64,000 nucleotides of DNA from Aliibacillus thermotolerans (GTDB taxonomy: Bacteria; Bacillota; Bacilli; Bacillales; Marinococcaceae), in contig NZ_WKJG01000072.1 of NCBI RefSeq assembly GCF_027853235.1, forward strand, positions 89,206 to 153,205. The letters are read 5' to 3'. The translations under genes were made by a program, and so were the position numbers. Of this stretch, positions 27,134-37,169 are shown in pieces (the stretch's first letter is position 1; every line of letters begins with the position of its first letter). The notes under the pieces were generated by a model that worked only from the letters and a program-made list of their open reading frames with translations, had not been told where the DNA came from and did no database searches.

Positions 27134-27832
27134 TTACTCCTTTTCTTTTTTCTGTAACAAATCCGGACGCCTTTTTTTCGTGCGAAGAAGCGCTTGTTCC
27201 TTTCTCCACTGTGCAATTTTTTCATGATGTCCTGATAGCAAAACATCCGGCACTTTCCAGCCGCGAAAATCAGCCGGTCGCGTATATTGCGGATATTCCA
27301 ACAGTCCATCGGAAAAAGAGTCATGACGGTGAGAAGATTCATTTCCAAGCACATTCGGAAGAAGTCTTGTTACACTATCTGCAATCACTAGTGCTCCGAG
27401 TTCTCCCCCTGTTAATACATAATCTCCGATGGAGAACTCATCTGTTACGAGGTGCTCGCGAATTCTTTCATCATATCCTTCATAATGTCCGCAAATAAAA
27501 ATAAGGTGTTCTTCTTTTGATAACATTTCCGCATCCCTTTGTTTATATGGTTTCCCTTGCGGACATAACAAAATGATGCGCGGCGAAACGCTCGCTGGGG
27601 TTTGTTGCATAACAAATTCACACGCATCAAACACAGGCTGCGGTGTCAACACCATGCCAGCGCCCCCGCCATATGGATAATCATCTACTTTTTTATGTTT
27701 GTCCTTCGAGAAATCGCGAATATTGTGCACATAAAAAGAGACCGCTTCCTTTTCCTCTGCTCGTTTCAATATAGAGCTTCCTAATACTCCCGGAAACATG
27801 TCTGGAAAAAGAGTTAAAAAGTCCATTCTCAC
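27134..27832 (-). CDS. trmD: tRNA (guanine-37-N1) methyltransferase TrmD
   Basis: TrmD makes m1G37 next to the anticodon to prevent frameshifting. The 232-residue SPOUT enzyme starts [20 protein letters not shown], has the GGGAGMV loop, and contains the deep trefoil-knot SAM site ([13 protein letters not shown] and [20 protein letters not shown]). The start is GTG at 27830-27832, overlapping the rimM stop as GTGA. An internal ATG two codons later is possible but gives a less family-like N-terminus. The gene ends against the hairpin shared with the chemoreceptor gene. Confidence 0.97.
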   Translation of the reverse strand: MRMDFLTLFPDMFPGVLGSSILKRAEEKEAVSFYVHNIRDFSKDKHKKVDDYPYGGGAGMVLTPQPVFDACEFVMQQTPASVSPRIILLCPQGKPYKQRDAEMLSKEEHLIFICGHYEGYDERIREHLVTDEFSIGDYVLTGGELGALVIADSVTRLLPNVLGNESSHRHDSFSDGLLEYPQYTRPADFRGWKVPDVLLSGHHEKIAQWRKEQALLRTKKRRPDLLQKKEKE

Positions 27833-28353
27833 GATGGCAACAATCCTTCCATCTTATGAATCACAATTACTTTTTTCTCTACATCTACTTTCTTTACAAC
27901 ATCTTCAATATAGGGAATAAGAATTTCCTTTTTTCCATGAAACGGTGTTACTACCCAGACATCATTGGCGCCGGGAGCTAAAATGTCTGTCACTTTGCCT
28001 AGCTGTTCTCCTTCTTCCGTAACTACAAGACAGTCGATAATTTCAAAGTAATAATACTCATTTTCCTCTAAATCTTGTAAGGCATCGGTCGGTATTTGAA
28101 GTTGTGATCCTTTCCATTCCTCTGCATCATTCAATGAAGATAATTCTTTCAGCTTTAATAATATCCATTGTTTGTGCGTACGCACTCCTTCTACTGTTAC
28201 TTTGACTCTTTCTTTAGTGTCCTGTTTTTGTAAATATAATGCATTTCCGATTTTGAAGCGATCTTCTTCAAAGTCAGTCGTTGATAAAACTTTTAACTCT
28301 CCTCGAATCCCATGTGTATTTACAATTTTTCCGACATTCAACCAATCCATCAT
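27829..28353 (-). CDS. rimM: 16S rRNA processing protein RimM
   Basis: RimM assists maturation of the 30S head and binds S19. The 174-residue product has the RimM domain ([18 protein letters not shown]) and a C-terminal PRC-barrel ([20 protein letters not shown], then [19 protein letters not shown]). Two tandem ATGs (28353 and 28350) could each start it. It is coupled to trmD by a 4-nt overlap and follows ylqD. Confidence 0.96.
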   Translation of the reverse strand: MMDWLNVGKIVNTHGIRGELKVLSTTDFEEDRFKIGNALYLQKQDTKERVKVTVEGVRTHKQWILLKLKELSSLNDAEEWKGSQLQIPTDALQDLEENEYYYFEIIDCLVVTEEGEQLGKVTDILAPGANDVWVVTPFHGKKEILIPYIEDVVKKVDVEKKVIVIHKMEGLLPS

Positions 28354-28369
28354 TCATCCACCTTACTTA

Positions 28370-28759
28370 CTACTCGATGATCTCTTGAATTTTTCCGTCT
28401 TTCACAATCACTTCTTTTTCTTTTAAAGGCCACGGATCTCCCGGTTGAATTTCTTCTAATATATCAATTTTCCCAGTTGTTAATAAAGAACCGAGCTCGA
28501 GTTGCTCCAGTTGTGATTGTTGAAAAATGACTTGTTTCACTTTTTCTTGTCTTTTCTCTAATTCTTTTTCAAACCGTCTTTTCACTTCTTCTTTTCTTCG
28601 AGTAGACTCTCCTGTCTTCCATTGTTTATGCATTTGAAACCGAAGCTGCTCATATTCCCTTTCTAACCGTTCTTTTTCACTTTCTAAATCATTCCACATC
28701 TCTTCTCGCAATTCATTTGTTAACACATGTTTCACAATCGCTTTTCGTATGATTCGCAT
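28370..28759 (-). CDS. ylqD: YlqD family protein
   Basis: This 129-residue protein occupies the position of B. subtilis ylqD between khpA and rimM. It begins with a short strand segment (MRIIRKAIVKHVLTNELREE), continues as a charged coiled coil from about residue 25 to 80, and ends with a small domain. That end reads QLELGSLLTTGKIDILEEI then IVKDGKIQEIIE, and looks like a conserved strand-turn end. No enzyme motif is visible and the function is unknown. Conserved linkage with RimM, KhpA and S16 suggests a link with ribosomes or RNA. Confidence 0.85.
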   Translation of the reverse strand: MRIIRKAIVKHVLTNELREEMWNDLESEKERLEREYEQLRFQMHKQWKTGESTRRKEEVKRRFEKELEKRQEKVKQVIFQQSQLEQLELGSLLTTGKIDILEEIQPGDPWPLKEKEVIVKDGKIQEIIE

Positions 28760-28844
28760 GTGTCACCGCCCTCTTTTTGTTGTACTCTTTCATCGATACG
28801 CTATGTGAACAAAAAAGGCAAGGATTTCTCCTCGCCTTGCGTCA

Positions 28845-29081
28845 CTACCATTCATCTTGAATATCCAAGCGAACTCTCTTTTGTTGATGCGTCGCTGCCG
28901 CGTATAACACGGATCGAATGGATTTTGCAATTCTGCCTTCTTTTCCAATCACTTTCCCCATATCATCTTCGTGAACAGTCATTGTGTAGACGAGGGTGTT
29001 ATTTTCCTGATGTTCACGAATATGAATTGCTTCGGGATGGTCTACGAGGGCAGAAGCAATCGTTTTAATTAAAGTGACCAT
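28845..29081 (-). CDS. khpA: RNA-binding KH protein KhpA (YlqC)
   Basis: The 78-residue single KH-domain protein has the diagnostic loop GKVIGKEGRIAKSIRSVLYA, in which GKEG is the GxxG RNA-binding loop. KhpA pairs with KhpB/Jag to bind RNAs controlling cell division in other Bacillota. It lies directly after rpsP. Length and motif are complete, and the start at 29081 is preceded by GGCGGGGG. Confidence 0.95.
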   Translation of the reverse strand: MVTLIKTIASALVDHPEAIHIREHQENNTLVYTMTVHEDDMGKVIGKEGRIAKSIRSVLYAAATHQQKRVRLDIQDEW

Positions 29082-29113
29082 GGATATCCCCCGCCTCTCC
29101 TTTAGTTAATATG

Positions 29114-29392
29114 TTATTTATTGTTTGTGTTCTTTACTTCGTGGAACTTTTTCATAATTCCTTGTTTAGAGAACAGGTTTTTCACTGTATCAGAAGGCTT
29201 TGCTCCATCTAACATCCATTTTAACGCTTTTTCATCGTTAATGTTTACTTCTGCCGGTTCCGTTAACGGATTGTAAGTCCCAATTTCTTCAATGAAACGC
29301 CCGTCTCTTGGTGAACGAGAGTCCGCTACGACGACCCGGTAATAAGGTTTCTTTTTCGTTCCAATTCTTTTTAATCTAATTTTTACTGCCAT
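29114..29392 (-). CDS. rpsP: 30S ribosomal protein S16
   Basis: S16 is a primary assembly protein of the 30S subunit. The 92-residue product begins [20 protein letters not shown] and contains [21 protein letters not shown], both invariant in the family. The frame is open upstream (MEVSI), but GGAGGTG before the ATG at 29392 fixes the start. It follows ffh, as in B. subtilis. Confidence 0.99.
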   Translation of the reverse strand: MAVKIRLKRIGTKKKPYYRVVVADSRSPRDGRFIEEIGTYNPLTEPAEVNINDEKALKWMLDGAKPSDTVKNLFSKQGIMKKFHEVKNTNNK

Positions 29393-29485
29393 GATAGACA
29401 CCTCCAAAAATATTTACACAATTGCTCATTATAATCATGTTTTTTAAAGCTGTAAAGTGTTTTTCCTTTTCAGGCTATAATTTTC

Positions 29486-30832
29486 TTACATAAAAGGTAA
29501 TTGAAAACCACCTTTTCGCTTTTTCTTCCCTTTTTGCATCGACGTCATTTGCTTCATCATTTTTTTCATCTCTTCAAATTGCTTGAGCAAACGGTTGACA
29601 TCTTGAATCGATGTGCCGCTACCTTTCGCTATGCGCCGTTTTCGACTTGCATTCAAAATGGATGGATTTTGTTTTTCCTCCGATGTCATCGAACGAACAA
29701 TTGCTTCGATACGGCCGATATGACTTTCATCTACTTGTACATTTTTTAACAACTTTTTGTTTGCACCGGGAATCATCGCAAGCAATTCATCCAATGGCCC
29801 CATATTGCGTACTTGTGCTAACTGCTCTAAAAAGTCATCAAAAGTGATGTCAGCGGTGCGCATTTTTTCTTCTAATTCTCGTGCCCGTGTTTCATCGACG
29901 GAAGTTTGCGCCTTTTCAATCAGCGAGAGGACATCTCCCATCCCAAGAATGCGAGAGGCCATTCGATCTGGATGAAACGGCTCTAACTGATCAATTTTTT
30001 CCCCCATCCCGGCAAATTTAATCGGTGTTCCCGTCACTGCTTTTACTGATAATGCAGCACCACCCCGGGTATCCCCATCTAATTTGGTGAGAACGACACC
30101 CGTGATACCGAGCGATTCGTGAAAGCTTTCTGCGACGTTGACGGCATCTTGACCAGTCATTGCATCAACGACGAGCAAAATTTCATCCGGGTTCACTGCT
30201 TCTTTGATCTCTACCAGCTCATTCATCAATGCTTCATCGACGTGCAAGCGACCTGCCGTGTCGATCAATACGTAGTCACGATGATCTTCTTTCGCTTGTT
30301 CTATTGCCTTTGTTGCGATATTAACTGCTTTTTCTTTATCTCCCATGGAGAATACCGGCATGTTCAATTCTTTCCCAAGGGTTTCTAATTGATCAATCGC
30401 AGCCGGGCGATAAATATCACAGGCAACCATCATCGGTTGTCGGTTATGATGTTTCCGTAAATGATTGGCGAGCTTTGCTGTGGTCGTTGTTTTCCCTGCA
30501 CCTTGTAAACCGACCATCATGACGACCGTCGGCGGTTTCTGCGCATGGGCAATTTTACTCTGTTCTCCTCCCATCAGCTTTGTTAATTCATCATTGACGA
30601 CTTTAATGACTTGCTGGCCTGGTGTGAGACTTTTCATCACTTCTTGACCAACGGCTCGTTCTTTCACATCATTGACAAATTTTTTCACCACTTTAAAGTT
30701 CACATCCGCCTCCAGGAGGGCAAGACGGACTTCCCGCATCATTTCTTTGACGTCTTTTTCCGTCACTTTCCCGCGACTTTTCATTTTGTCAATGGTGTGC
30801 TGTAATCGCTCCGCCAAACCTTCAAATGCCAT
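29486..30832 (-). CDS. ffh: Signal recognition particle protein Ffh
   Basis: Ffh binds signal peptides and 6S/4.5S-type SRP RNA for co-translational targeting. The 448-residue protein has the N-domain, the G-domain with GLQGAGKT at 108-115 and [13 protein letters not shown], and [12 protein letters not shown]. The Met-rich M-domain at the C-terminus contains RRIAKGSG and ends in a cluster [21 protein letters not shown]. It overlaps ylxM by 11 nt, suggesting co-translation. All GTPase motifs are intact. Confidence 0.99.
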   Translation of the reverse strand: MAFEGLAERLQHTIDKMKSRGKVTEKDVKEMMREVRLALLEADVNFKVVKKFVNDVKERAVGQEVMKSLTPGQQVIKVVNDELTKLMGGEQSKIAHAQKPPTVVMMVGLQGAGKTTTTAKLANHLRKHHNRQPMMVACDIYRPAAIDQLETLGKELNMPVFSMGDKEKAVNIATKAIEQAKEDHRDYVLIDTAGRLHVDEALMNELVEIKEAVNPDEILLVVDAMTGQDAVNVAESFHESLGITGVVLTKLDGDTRGGAALSVKAVTGTPIKFAGMGEKIDQLEPFHPDRMASRILGMGDVLSLIEKAQTSVDETRARELEEKMRTADITFDDFLEQLAQVRNMGPLDELLAMIPGANKKLLKNVQVDESHIGRIEAIVRSMTSEEKQNPSILNASRKRRIAKGSGTSIQDVNRLLKQFEEMKKMMKQMTSMQKGKKKRKGGFQLPFM

Positions 30833-31172
30833 TCACATGCCCCTCCTCTTCTAATTGTTCCAACGATTCCACAATCTCTTTGATACGAAGAGAGGAATCG
30901 CTTCTTGCTACCTGTTTTAACTCGTCATACAACGCCATCCTAGTCGTATATTTATCATATAAAGAAAGCTTCGTCTCATATTCTTCTAACAAACTTTCCG
31001 TTCTTTTAATATTATCGTAAACTGCTTGTCGACTTACTTGAAAATGGGAAGAAATCTCACCGAGAGAGTAGTCATCGCGATAATACAATTCCATATACTT
31101 CTTTTGCTTTTCGGTCAATAAGGGATGATAAAAATCATATAATGCATTCATGCGAACGGTTTTTTCAAGCAT
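30822..31172 (-). CDS. ylxM: YlxM, SRP-associated helix-turn-helix protein
   Basis: YlxM is a small DNA/RNA-binding-like protein that modulates the SRP GTPases in streptococci. The 116-residue product starts [19 protein letters not shown] and contains the sigma-70 region 4-like helix-turn-helix [20 protein letters not shown]. The ATG at 31172 follows GGGAGAG; a TTG at 31190 is open but lacks a ribosome site. The gene overlaps ffh by 11 nt. A promoter at 31220-31248 makes ylxM-ffh-rpsP and onward a separate unit from ftsY. Confidence 0.93.
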   Translation of the reverse strand: MLEKTVRMNALYDFYHPLLTEKQKKYMELYYRDDYSLGEISSHFQVSRQAVYDNIKRTESLLEEYETKLSLYDKYTTRMALYDELKQVARSDSSLRIKEIVESLEQLEEEGHVNGI

Positions 31173-31219
31173 GATCTGTCTCTCCCTCAACCTGTTAAGT
31201 AAAAAAACTTTACACGATT

Positions 31220-31248
31220 ATATTACAATAGCCTATACTCGTCGTCAA
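31220..31248 (-). promoter_or_regulatory. Candidate promoter of ylxM-ffh
   Basis: TTGACG (31243-31248) and TAATAT (31220-31225) are 17 bp apart on the minus strand. The first is one base from consensus. It lies in the 108-nt gap after ftsY. Confidence 0.6.
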
Positions 31249-31280
31249 GGGGTTTTCCTTTACTGTCAATTTTTGCGCTT

Positions 31281-32273
31281 TTATTCATTGGCCGTTTCTT
31301 CTTCGATCAGTTCTTGGAACAAGCCGTAAACAAATTGATTGGCGTCAAAAGGTTTTAAGTCTTCTACTCCTTCTCCTAACCCAACAAATTTCACTGGAAT
31401 ATCGAGCTCATTCCGAATGGCAAGCACGATACCGCCTTTTGCCGTTCCGTCAAGTTTTGTTAACACAATGCCACTCACGTCGGTCGCTTCTCGGAATGTT
31501 TTCGCTTGACTAAGCGCATTTTGTCCTGTCGTCGCATCCAAGACTAATAAAACTTCGTGCGGGGCGTTAGGCACTTCTCTTGCAATGACTCGTTTCACTT
31601 TTTCTAACTCTTTCATTAAATTTACTTTATTTTGCAAACGACCGGCTGTATCACAAAGGAGGACATCCGCACGTTTCGCACGAGCGGAATGAATGGCATC
31701 ATACATGACCGCTGCAGGGTCGGAGCCGGATGTTTGTTTAACGACATCTACTCCGACTCGCTCTCCCCACACTTCCAATTGTTCAATCGCACCGGCACGG
31801 AATGTATCTCCCGCCGCTAATACGACATGTTTTCCTTCTTCTTTAAAACGATGGGCAAGCTTGCCAATCGTCGTCGTTTTTCCGACACCATTCACTCCAA
31901 CAAAAAGAATAATGGTCAACGCATCTTCTTGCATATTTAAGTGAGCATCTTCTCCTGTTTTATCCAATTTTTCCGCTAGTTTTTCACTAATAATCGGTCC
32001 GATGTCTTTCGTTTCTTTCACGTTTTTTAGACGCACTTCATCTTTTAATTCTTCAATTAACTCCAGCACCGTCGTTACACCAACGTCCGCACTGATTAAA
32101 ACCTCTTCTAATTCTTCAAAGAAATCTTCATCAACGGTGCGGTATTTCGCAAACAATTCATTCATCCGACCTACGAATGAATCTCTCGTTTTCGTGAGTC
32201 CTTCTTTAAATTTTTCTGTTACTGCATCGGTTTGTTCGGTAAATTTTTCTTTTAAACGCTTAAAAAAACTCAT
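31281..32273 (-). CDS. ftsY: SRP receptor GTPase FtsY
   Basis: FtsY is the membrane-associated receptor for Ffh. The 330-residue protein lacks the long acidic A-domain of E. coli, as usual in Bacillus. It has the NG domain with GVNGVGKT at 126-133, [30 protein letters not shown] and [10 protein letters not shown]. The ATG at 32273 has a modest GAGGACG site. A stronger AAAGGAGGCG lies about 30 nt upstream with a perfect palindrome between them. It follows smc, the conserved order. Confidence 0.98.
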   Translation of the reverse strand: MSFFKRLKEKFTEQTDAVTEKFKEGLTKTRDSFVGRMNELFAKYRTVDEDFFEELEEVLISADVGVTTVLELIEELKDEVRLKNVKETKDIGPIISEKLAEKLDKTGEDAHLNMQEDALTIILFVGVNGVGKTTTIGKLAHRFKEEGKHVVLAAGDTFRAGAIEQLEVWGERVGVDVVKQTSGSDPAAVMYDAIHSARAKRADVLLCDTAGRLQNKVNLMKELEKVKRVIAREVPNAPHEVLLVLDATTGQNALSQAKTFREATDVSGIVLTKLDGTAKGGIVLAIRNELDIPVKFVGLGEGVEDLKPFDANQFVYGLFQELIEEETANE

Positions 32274-32280
32274 CGTCCTC

Positions 32281-32296
32281 GCTGTTTTAAAACAGC
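32281..32296. repeat. Perfect 16-bp palindrome in the ftsY leader
   Basis: GCTGTTTTAAAACAGC lies between the smc stop and the ftsY ATG. On the mRNA it would form a 6-bp stem with a TTAA loop between a strong AAAGGAGGCG and a weaker GAGGACG. No T-run follows, so it is not a terminator. Confidence 0.55.
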
Positions 32297-32318
32297 TTTT
32301 CGCCTCCTTTTTTCTATT

Positions 32319-35300
32319 TTACTTGACCCCTGTTGCTGTCGCTTCTTGCGCCACTTCTTTTGCGTCTTCAAGTTTCACAGAAACAATTTTTGATACGCCT
32401 TCTTCTTCCATGGTGACCCCGTAAAGAACGTCCGCTTCTTCCATCGTCGTTTTGCGATGGGTAATGACAATACATTGCATTCGTTCACGAAACGTTCGTA
32501 AATACGATGCAAATCTTTTCACATTCGCTTCATCTAAGGCAGCTTCTGCTTCATCTAAGACACAAAAAGGAGTAGGGCGCACTTTCATCACCGCAAATAA
32601 AAGGGCGATCGCAGTGAGAGATTTTTCTCCCCCGGATAAGAGCGATAAATGTTGTCGTTTTTTTCCCGGAGGGCGAGCAATTAAATCAACGCCTGATGTT
32701 AATAATTCATCTTCATTCGTCAAATAAACGTCCGCATCGCCACCACCAAACAACTCTTGAAAAATGACTTTAAAATGTTTGCGAATCGCTTGATATGTCG
32801 TGGAAAAGCGCCGTTTCATTTCTTCATCCATTTCTTCAATTACTTGAAACAATGCTTCTTTTGCCTCCAGTAAATCCTTTTCTTGCGCTTTTAAAAACGA
32901 AACCCTTTCATCAATCCGTTCATATTCTTCAATTGCTCCGATATTTACTGGTCCTAATTCCGCCATCTCCCGCTTGACTAATACTATTTTCTTTTTAACT
33001 TCTTCGGGGGGCATCGTCATTTGATAATTGCTTTTCGCTCGTTCAAACGTGATTTCATAGTTCTCTTCTAGATAACGTAACTTCGTATCCAATTCTACAT
33101 CCAATCGCTCAAATGCTACTTGTAACTCATGAATTCGCTCCTTCCGTTCTTCAAATGTTTCCGTTTGTATTTGAATCGCTTGTTTCAGTTCTTCCATACG
33201 ATCGAGCGCTTCTACTTTATCGCGACGTAAAAGTGCCATTTTTTCTGTCCATTCTTGTTTTTTCTGAGCAAGCATCTCGATTTTTTCAGGCAATCGGGCG
33301 GAAGAAGAAGTGAGCTGCTCACTTTTTCCTTGTAATCGCTCTTTTTCTTTTTTCAATTGCACGATCTGTTCCTTGTATTCCGCTAATTGCTTTTGTAATC
33401 GAGTAACTTCTGCTTCATGATACGTAAGGGCTTCCTTCGCTTTCGTCCATTGCACTTTGACTCTCATTTCTTCCTCTTTTACATCGTGCAAACGATCTTT
33501 TCTTTCTTTTTCATTTTCTTCTAATGATTGAATGGTATCATTCATTTCATCAATCTCTTTTTGGATTGTATGTAGCTGTTTTTTCAAGGAAGAAATTTTT
33601 TCCTCTAATTCATTCCTTTCTTTTTGAAGGGCTTCATGTTCTTTATCAAACAATGCAAGGCGGGAAGAAGCTTGGGATACTTCCCCTTCTTGAACAATCA
33701 GTTGTTGCTTCCATTGTTCCCACGTTGATTTTATCTCTTCTAACCGTTCTTGCCACTCTTGTACTTTGACTTGAAGTTGTTGCCATTGTTTCTTTCTATT
33801 CGCTACTTCTTTTTCAAAAGCGAGCGTTTTTGCTTGAAAGGATGCTCGTTTTTCTTTTAATGTTTTCAACTCCGTTTGTCGTTCTAAAACTTGCGCTCTG
33901 TCTTTCTTTCCTACCCCTCCTGTCATCGATCCTCCTGCATGCAACAATTCTCCGTCTAATGTTACAATTTTTACTTCATAGTTGCAAAAACGACCGAGAC
34001 GATTGGCGTCTTCTAAAGTTTTTGCGACAACGACTTGTCCTAACAAATAGTCGCCAATGTTTTGATAGCGCTTCGGGATACGTACTAAGTCTTTTGCAAT
34101 GGCTACAAAGCCAGCGTCCTTTTCTATTTTGAGAAGATGCTCACGCCGTAAACGGCGCGGCTTGATGACGTTTGTTGGTAAAAATGTTGCCCGTCCTTTT
34201 TTGCCTTTTTTCAAAAATTGAATGGCTTGTTGGGCATCTCTTTCTGTTTCTGTCACAATATGTTGCATTGCTCCTCCTAACGCCGTTTCAATCGCTGTGA
34301 CATATCTTTTTTCAACCTCTAATAATTCTGGCACTGCGCCAACAATCCCTTGCAAGGATTTTCCTTTTTCTTGCAACACGGCTTTTACTCCTTGGAAAAA
34401 GCCGGCATAGGACGCTTCCATTTCTTCTAACATCTCGATACGCGATTGCATTTGATCAAGATAGCGATATGCATCATACAATTTTTTTTCTTCTTCATTC
34501 ACAAGCTTTCGGATGGCCACTTCTTCTTTTACGCATTGGGCATAGATTTCTTTTTCCCGTTCATATTGAAGCAAAAAAGCTCGTTCTTTTTCCTTCATTT
34601 GTTCGTACGCTTCTTCTGTTTGTTGTCTCGCTTCAATCAACGTGTTATTTTCTTCTTTTAAACGTCGTATTTTTCGGTCCAATTGTACTTTTTGGTCTTC
34701 CAATAACCGAATTTCATTTCGAAGAGCGGCTCGTTCATTTAAGCGCTCAATATATTCCCCTTTTAACCGTTCGACTTTTTCATCATTGGTCACTTCTGCT
34801 TCTTTTCGTTCTTTTTCGATCGTATGTAGCTTTTTCTTGAGTGCTTCCGTCTCTTGTTTACTCGTTTGTACACATTGTTTTTCCTGCGAAAGTGCGGATT
34901 GTATTTCTTTTTGTTTTTCTTTCACTTGTTGTAATCTTTCTTCATAGTCAGCTAGTTGCTCTTTCGTATGTTTGCTTTGTTCTTGAATTAAACGTTGTTC
35001 ACCTTCTTGTTTTTCCATTTGTTCTGTCATGGTCACCAATTCTTCTTGTACTCGTGCGATTTGTTGTTCTCGTGCTTCTGCTTTTTTTTCTTCTTCTTTT
35101 AATTCCGCTTGTACTTGTTGCAGTGAAGCACTTACTTTTTCTCGTTCTTCCTCTAAATAAGAAAGTTCTGCTTTTATTTTCTCCCATTTCGTATGTTTTT
35201 CTTGAATTTCCCATACGACGTACTGAATGTCATAGGCTTTTAATTCTTCTTCTTTTTCCAAATAATCTTTCGCAATGGAACTTTGAATCTGAAGCGGTTC

Positions 35301-35909
35301 GAGTTGTGATTCTAGTTCATGTAAAATATCGTGGACCCGAGCTAAATTATCATTCGTTTCTGCGAGTTTTTTCTCAGCTTCTCGCTTTCGTTCTTTATAT
35401 TTTAAAACCCCAGAAGCTTCATCAAACATCATCCGCCGCTCTTCCGGTTTACTCGTCAACACTTCTTCCACTTGTCCTTGTCCAATAATAGAGAAGGCTT
35501 GTTTACTAAGTCCAGTATCTAAAAACAACTCAATAATATCTTTCCGGCGACAAGGTTTTTTGTTTAATAAATATTCACTTTCACCGGAGCGATACAATCG
35601 GCGAGTAACGCTCACCTCACTGTACTCTATCGGTAATTTTCCATCTTCGTTATGAAAAAGTAAAGTCACTTCGGCCCGGTTTACAGCACGGCGAGAGTTG
35701 CTCCCTGAAAAAATAACATCTTCCATTTTCGATCCGCGTAACGTGCGAACAGATTGCTCTCCTAATACCCAACGGATGGCGTCGGCAATATTGCTTTTTC
35801 CACTACCGTTTGGACCTACTACCGCGTTTATTCCCTGTTCCAATTCAATACAGATAGAATCAGCAAATGATTTAAAGCCTTTCATTTCTATTTGTTTGAG
35901 GAACATCAT
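32319..35909 (-). CDS. smc: Chromosome segregation SMC protein
   Basis: SMC is the core ATPase of the bacterial condensin that organises and segregates the chromosome. The 1196-residue product has the N-terminal Walker A GPNGSGKSNI near 33-42, two long coiled coils and a central hinge (around AVPELLEVEKRYVTAIETAL to LHAGGSMTGGVGKK). The C-terminal ABC signature is LSGGEKSLTAIALLFA with Walker B CVLDEAEAALDEAN. The length is canonical. Two adjacent ATGs (35909, 35906) follow GAGGACGG. In most relatives smc directly follows rnc; here a UPF0435 gene on the other strand intervenes and smc has its own promoter. Confidence 0.99.
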   Translation of the reverse strand: MMFLKQIEMKGFKSFADSICIELEQGINAVVGPNGSGKSNIADAIRWVLGEQSVRTLRGSKMEDVIFSGSNSRRAVNRAEVTLLFHNEDGKLPIEYSEVSVTRRLYRSGESEYLLNKKPCRRKDIIELFLDTGLSKQAFSIIGQGQVEEVLTSKPEERRMMFDEASGVLKYKERKREAEKKLAETNDNLARVHDILHELESQLEPLQIQSSIAKDYLEKEEELKAYDIQYVVWEIQEKHTKWEKIKAELSYLEEEREKVSASLQQVQAELKEEEKKAEAREQQIARVQEELVTMTEQMEKQEGEQRLIQEQSKHTKEQLADYEERLQQVKEKQKEIQSALSQEKQCVQTSKQETEALKKKLHTIEKERKEAEVTNDEKVERLKGEYIERLNERAALRNEIRLLEDQKVQLDRKIRRLKEENNTLIEARQQTEEAYEQMKEKERAFLLQYEREKEIYAQCVKEEVAIRKLVNEEEKKLYDAYRYLDQMQSRIEMLEEMEASYAGFFQGVKAVLQEKGKSLQGIVGAVPELLEVEKRYVTAIETALGGAMQHIVTETERDAQQAIQFLKKGKKGRATFLPTNVIKPRRLRREHLLKIEKDAGFVAIAKDLVRIPKRYQNIGDYLLGQVVVAKTLEDANRLGRFCNYEVKIVTLDGELLHAGGSMTGGVGKKDRAQVLERQTELKTLKEKRASFQAKTLAFEKEVANRKKQWQQLQVKVQEWQERLEEIKSTWEQWKQQLIVQEGEVSQASSRLALFDKEHEALQKERNELEEKISSLKKQLHTIQKEIDEMNDTIQSLEENEKERKDRLHDVKEEEMRVKVQWTKAKEALTYHEAEVTRLQKQLAEYKEQIVQLKKEKERLQGKSEQLTSSSARLPEKIEMLAQKKQEWTEKMALLRRDKVEALDRMEELKQAIQIQTETFEERKERIHELQVAFERLDVELDTKLRYLEENYEITFERAKSNYQMTMPPEEVKKKIVLVKREMAELGPVNIGAIEEYERIDERVSFLKAQEKDLLEAKEALFQVIEEMDEEMKRRFSTTYQAIRKHFKVIFQELFGGGDADVYLTNEDELLTSGVDLIARPPGKKRQHLSLLSGGEKSLTAIALLFAVMKVRPTPFCVLDEAEAALDEANVKRFASYLRTFRERMQCIVITHRKTTMEEADVLYGVTMEEEGVSKIVSVKLEDAKEVAQEATATGVK

Positions 35910-35947
35910 CCGTCCTCCTCTTTATCGTCCATCGTACAACCTTTCCT

Positions 35948-35956
35948 ATTTTACCA
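35948..35956 (-). promoter_or_regulatory. Candidate extended -10 promoter of smc
   Basis: The minus strand reads TGGTAAAAT about 40 nt upstream of smc. The -35 is weak. It stands back to back with the promoter proposed for the UPF0435 gene. Confidence 0.5.
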
Positions 35957-35988
35957 TAGAAATAGTAGCCCGAAAAATGAATCTATTG

Positions 35989-36017
35989 TTGCAACGATCC
36001 TTGAAAACATCTACAAT
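35989..36017 (+). promoter_or_regulatory. Candidate promoter of the UPF0435 gene
   Basis: TTGCAA (35989-35994) and TACAAT (36012-36017) are 17 bp apart. The start codon follows about 50 nt later. Confidence 0.6.
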
Positions 36018-36067
36018 AACTAAGAAATGATGCGAGTGGAGAGATTATGGTATAGGGAGAGGATACA

Positions 36068-36292
36068 GTGAATTTAGAAGAACGAACAGAAGAAAATATG
36101 GCTTATATGGTCAATCAAATTCGTACGAAATTACAAGCAGTGAATCGTGGGGCACTGCGAGGGGAACGTTTTGACCTACAGAAGTATGATGAGTTAAAAG
36201 AAGTCTATGAATTAGTCACGCATAAGGATGGGTTTAGTCTTCAAGAAATCGATGCCATTGTGTCTGAGTTAGGGACGATGACGAAAGAATAG
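36068..36292 (+). CDS. UPF0435 family protein (YfkK-like)
   Basis: The 74-residue protein is small and acidic-helical. It resembles the UPF0435/YfkK family: EENMAYMVNQIRTKLQAVN, GALRGERFDLQKYDELKEVY and FSLQEIDAIVSELGTM match the family pattern I know. Function is unknown. The start is GTG 36068 behind GGGAGAGG, with in-frame ATGs later. Its stop codon lies inside a hairpin that also contains the rnc stop. In B. subtilis yfkK lies elsewhere, so placement between smc and rnc on the opposite strand is unusual. Confidence 0.85.
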   Translation: MNLEERTEENMAYMVNQIRTKLQAVNRGALRGERFDLQKYDELKEVYELVTHKDGFSLQEIDAIVSELGTMTKE

Positions 36293-36311
36293 AGCATTGC
36301 TCTATTCTTTC
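36283..36311. terminator. Bidirectional terminator containing both UPF0435 and rnc stop codons
   Basis: GAAAGAATAGAG (36283-36294) pairs perfectly with CTCTATTCTTTC (36300-36311) around a 5-nt loop. The TAG stops of the two convergent genes (36290-36292 on plus, 36302-36304 on minus) are both in the stem. Confidence 0.85.
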
Positions 36312-37072
36312 TCTATGCGCGCCGTTAATTTTTCTAAAGCTTGTTGAGCAGCATGTTGCTCTGCTTCTTTTTTTGACCTTCCCCGTCCTTCTCCTAGCGT
36401 TTCTTCGTTTAAAAAAACGCACGAAATGAATTCGCGATTATGGGCCGGACCAATTTCCTTTTTAATCTCATAATGAATCGTTCCGCTATTGTCTCTTTGC
36501 ACAAACTCTTGTAGTTGGCTTTTAAAATCCATCATATGCGAAAAAGCACCGTCATCAATTTTAGGAAATACTGTTTGTTTCAAAAAGTGCTTCACTTTTT
36601 GAATTCCTTGATCTAAATAAAGAGCACCGACAAAGGCTTCAAATACGTCTGCTAAAAGTGCCGGTCGTTTTCTCCCGCCGGTTATTTCTTCCCCTTTTCC
36701 GAGGAAAATGAAATCACCAAATTGCAATTCTTCGGCAAGTGTTGCCAGGGATGCTTCACAGACAATGGCTGCTCTCAGCTTGGTCATTTCTCCTTCACTC
36801 ATCGTTTGAAACCGTTGAAATAAATGGTCGGAAACCGTTAACTCTAATACAGCATCTCCTAAAAACTCCAGTCGTTCATTATCTTCTACGGAACGAATGC
36901 GATGCTCATTCACATAGGATGAATGGGTAAACGCTTGGAGCAATAGCCGGTCATTATTAAATCGGATGTTGAGTTGGTCCAGGAGGTGTTGCAATTTTTC
37001 CCGTTCTGCCTCAGACAGGGCGATACTTTTTGTTGCTGGTTTATGATTTCGTTTATGAGATGAACTTGCCAT
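36302..37072 (-). CDS. rnc: Ribonuclease III
   Basis: RNase III cleaves double-stranded RNA in rRNA, scRNA and antisense processing. The 256-residue product has the endonuclease signature [14 protein letters not shown] at about 65-78 and a C-terminal double-stranded RNA-binding domain ([20 protein letters not shown]). The frame is open 19 codons upstream, but TTGGAGGAACGGGT right before the ATG at 37072 decides the start. It lies downstream of acpP and converges on the UPF0435 gene. Confidence 0.97.
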   Translation of the reverse strand: MASSSHKRNHKPATKSIALSEAEREKLQHLLDQLNIRFNNDRLLLQAFTHSSYVNEHRIRSVEDNERLEFLGDAVLELTVSDHLFQRFQTMSEGEMTKLRAAIVCEASLATLAEELQFGDFIFLGKGEEITGGRKRPALLADVFEAFVGALYLDQGIQKVKHFLKQTVFPKIDDGAFSHMMDFKSQLQEFVQRDNSGTIHYEIKKEIGPAHNREFISCVFLNEETLGEGRGRSKKEAEQHAAQQALEKLTARIEKE

Positions 37073-37110
37073 ACCCGTTCCTCCAATTTTAAAAAATGAA
37101 ACAGAGGAAA

Positions 37111-37156
37111 AGAGACCGCTCGATATCATCTTTTCAAGTTTTTACAAGCAGTCTCT
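37111..37156 (-). terminator. Probable terminator after acpP
   Basis: AGAGACCGCT (37111-37120) pairs with AGCAGTCTCT (37147-37156), with a G-T wobble on the minus-strand RNA and a long 26-nt loop. TTTTCC follows on the minus strand. It may only partly stop transcription into rnc. Confidence 0.5.
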
Positions 37157-37169
37157 CTTTTTCCGTTTA

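Noticed and set aside
34841..35488. 215-aa plus-strand ORF opposite smc
   Set aside because: It is antisense to the Glu/Lys-rich smc coiled coil, whose codons give long open Leu/Ser/Phe-rich frames on the other strand. No ribosome site or family features are seen.
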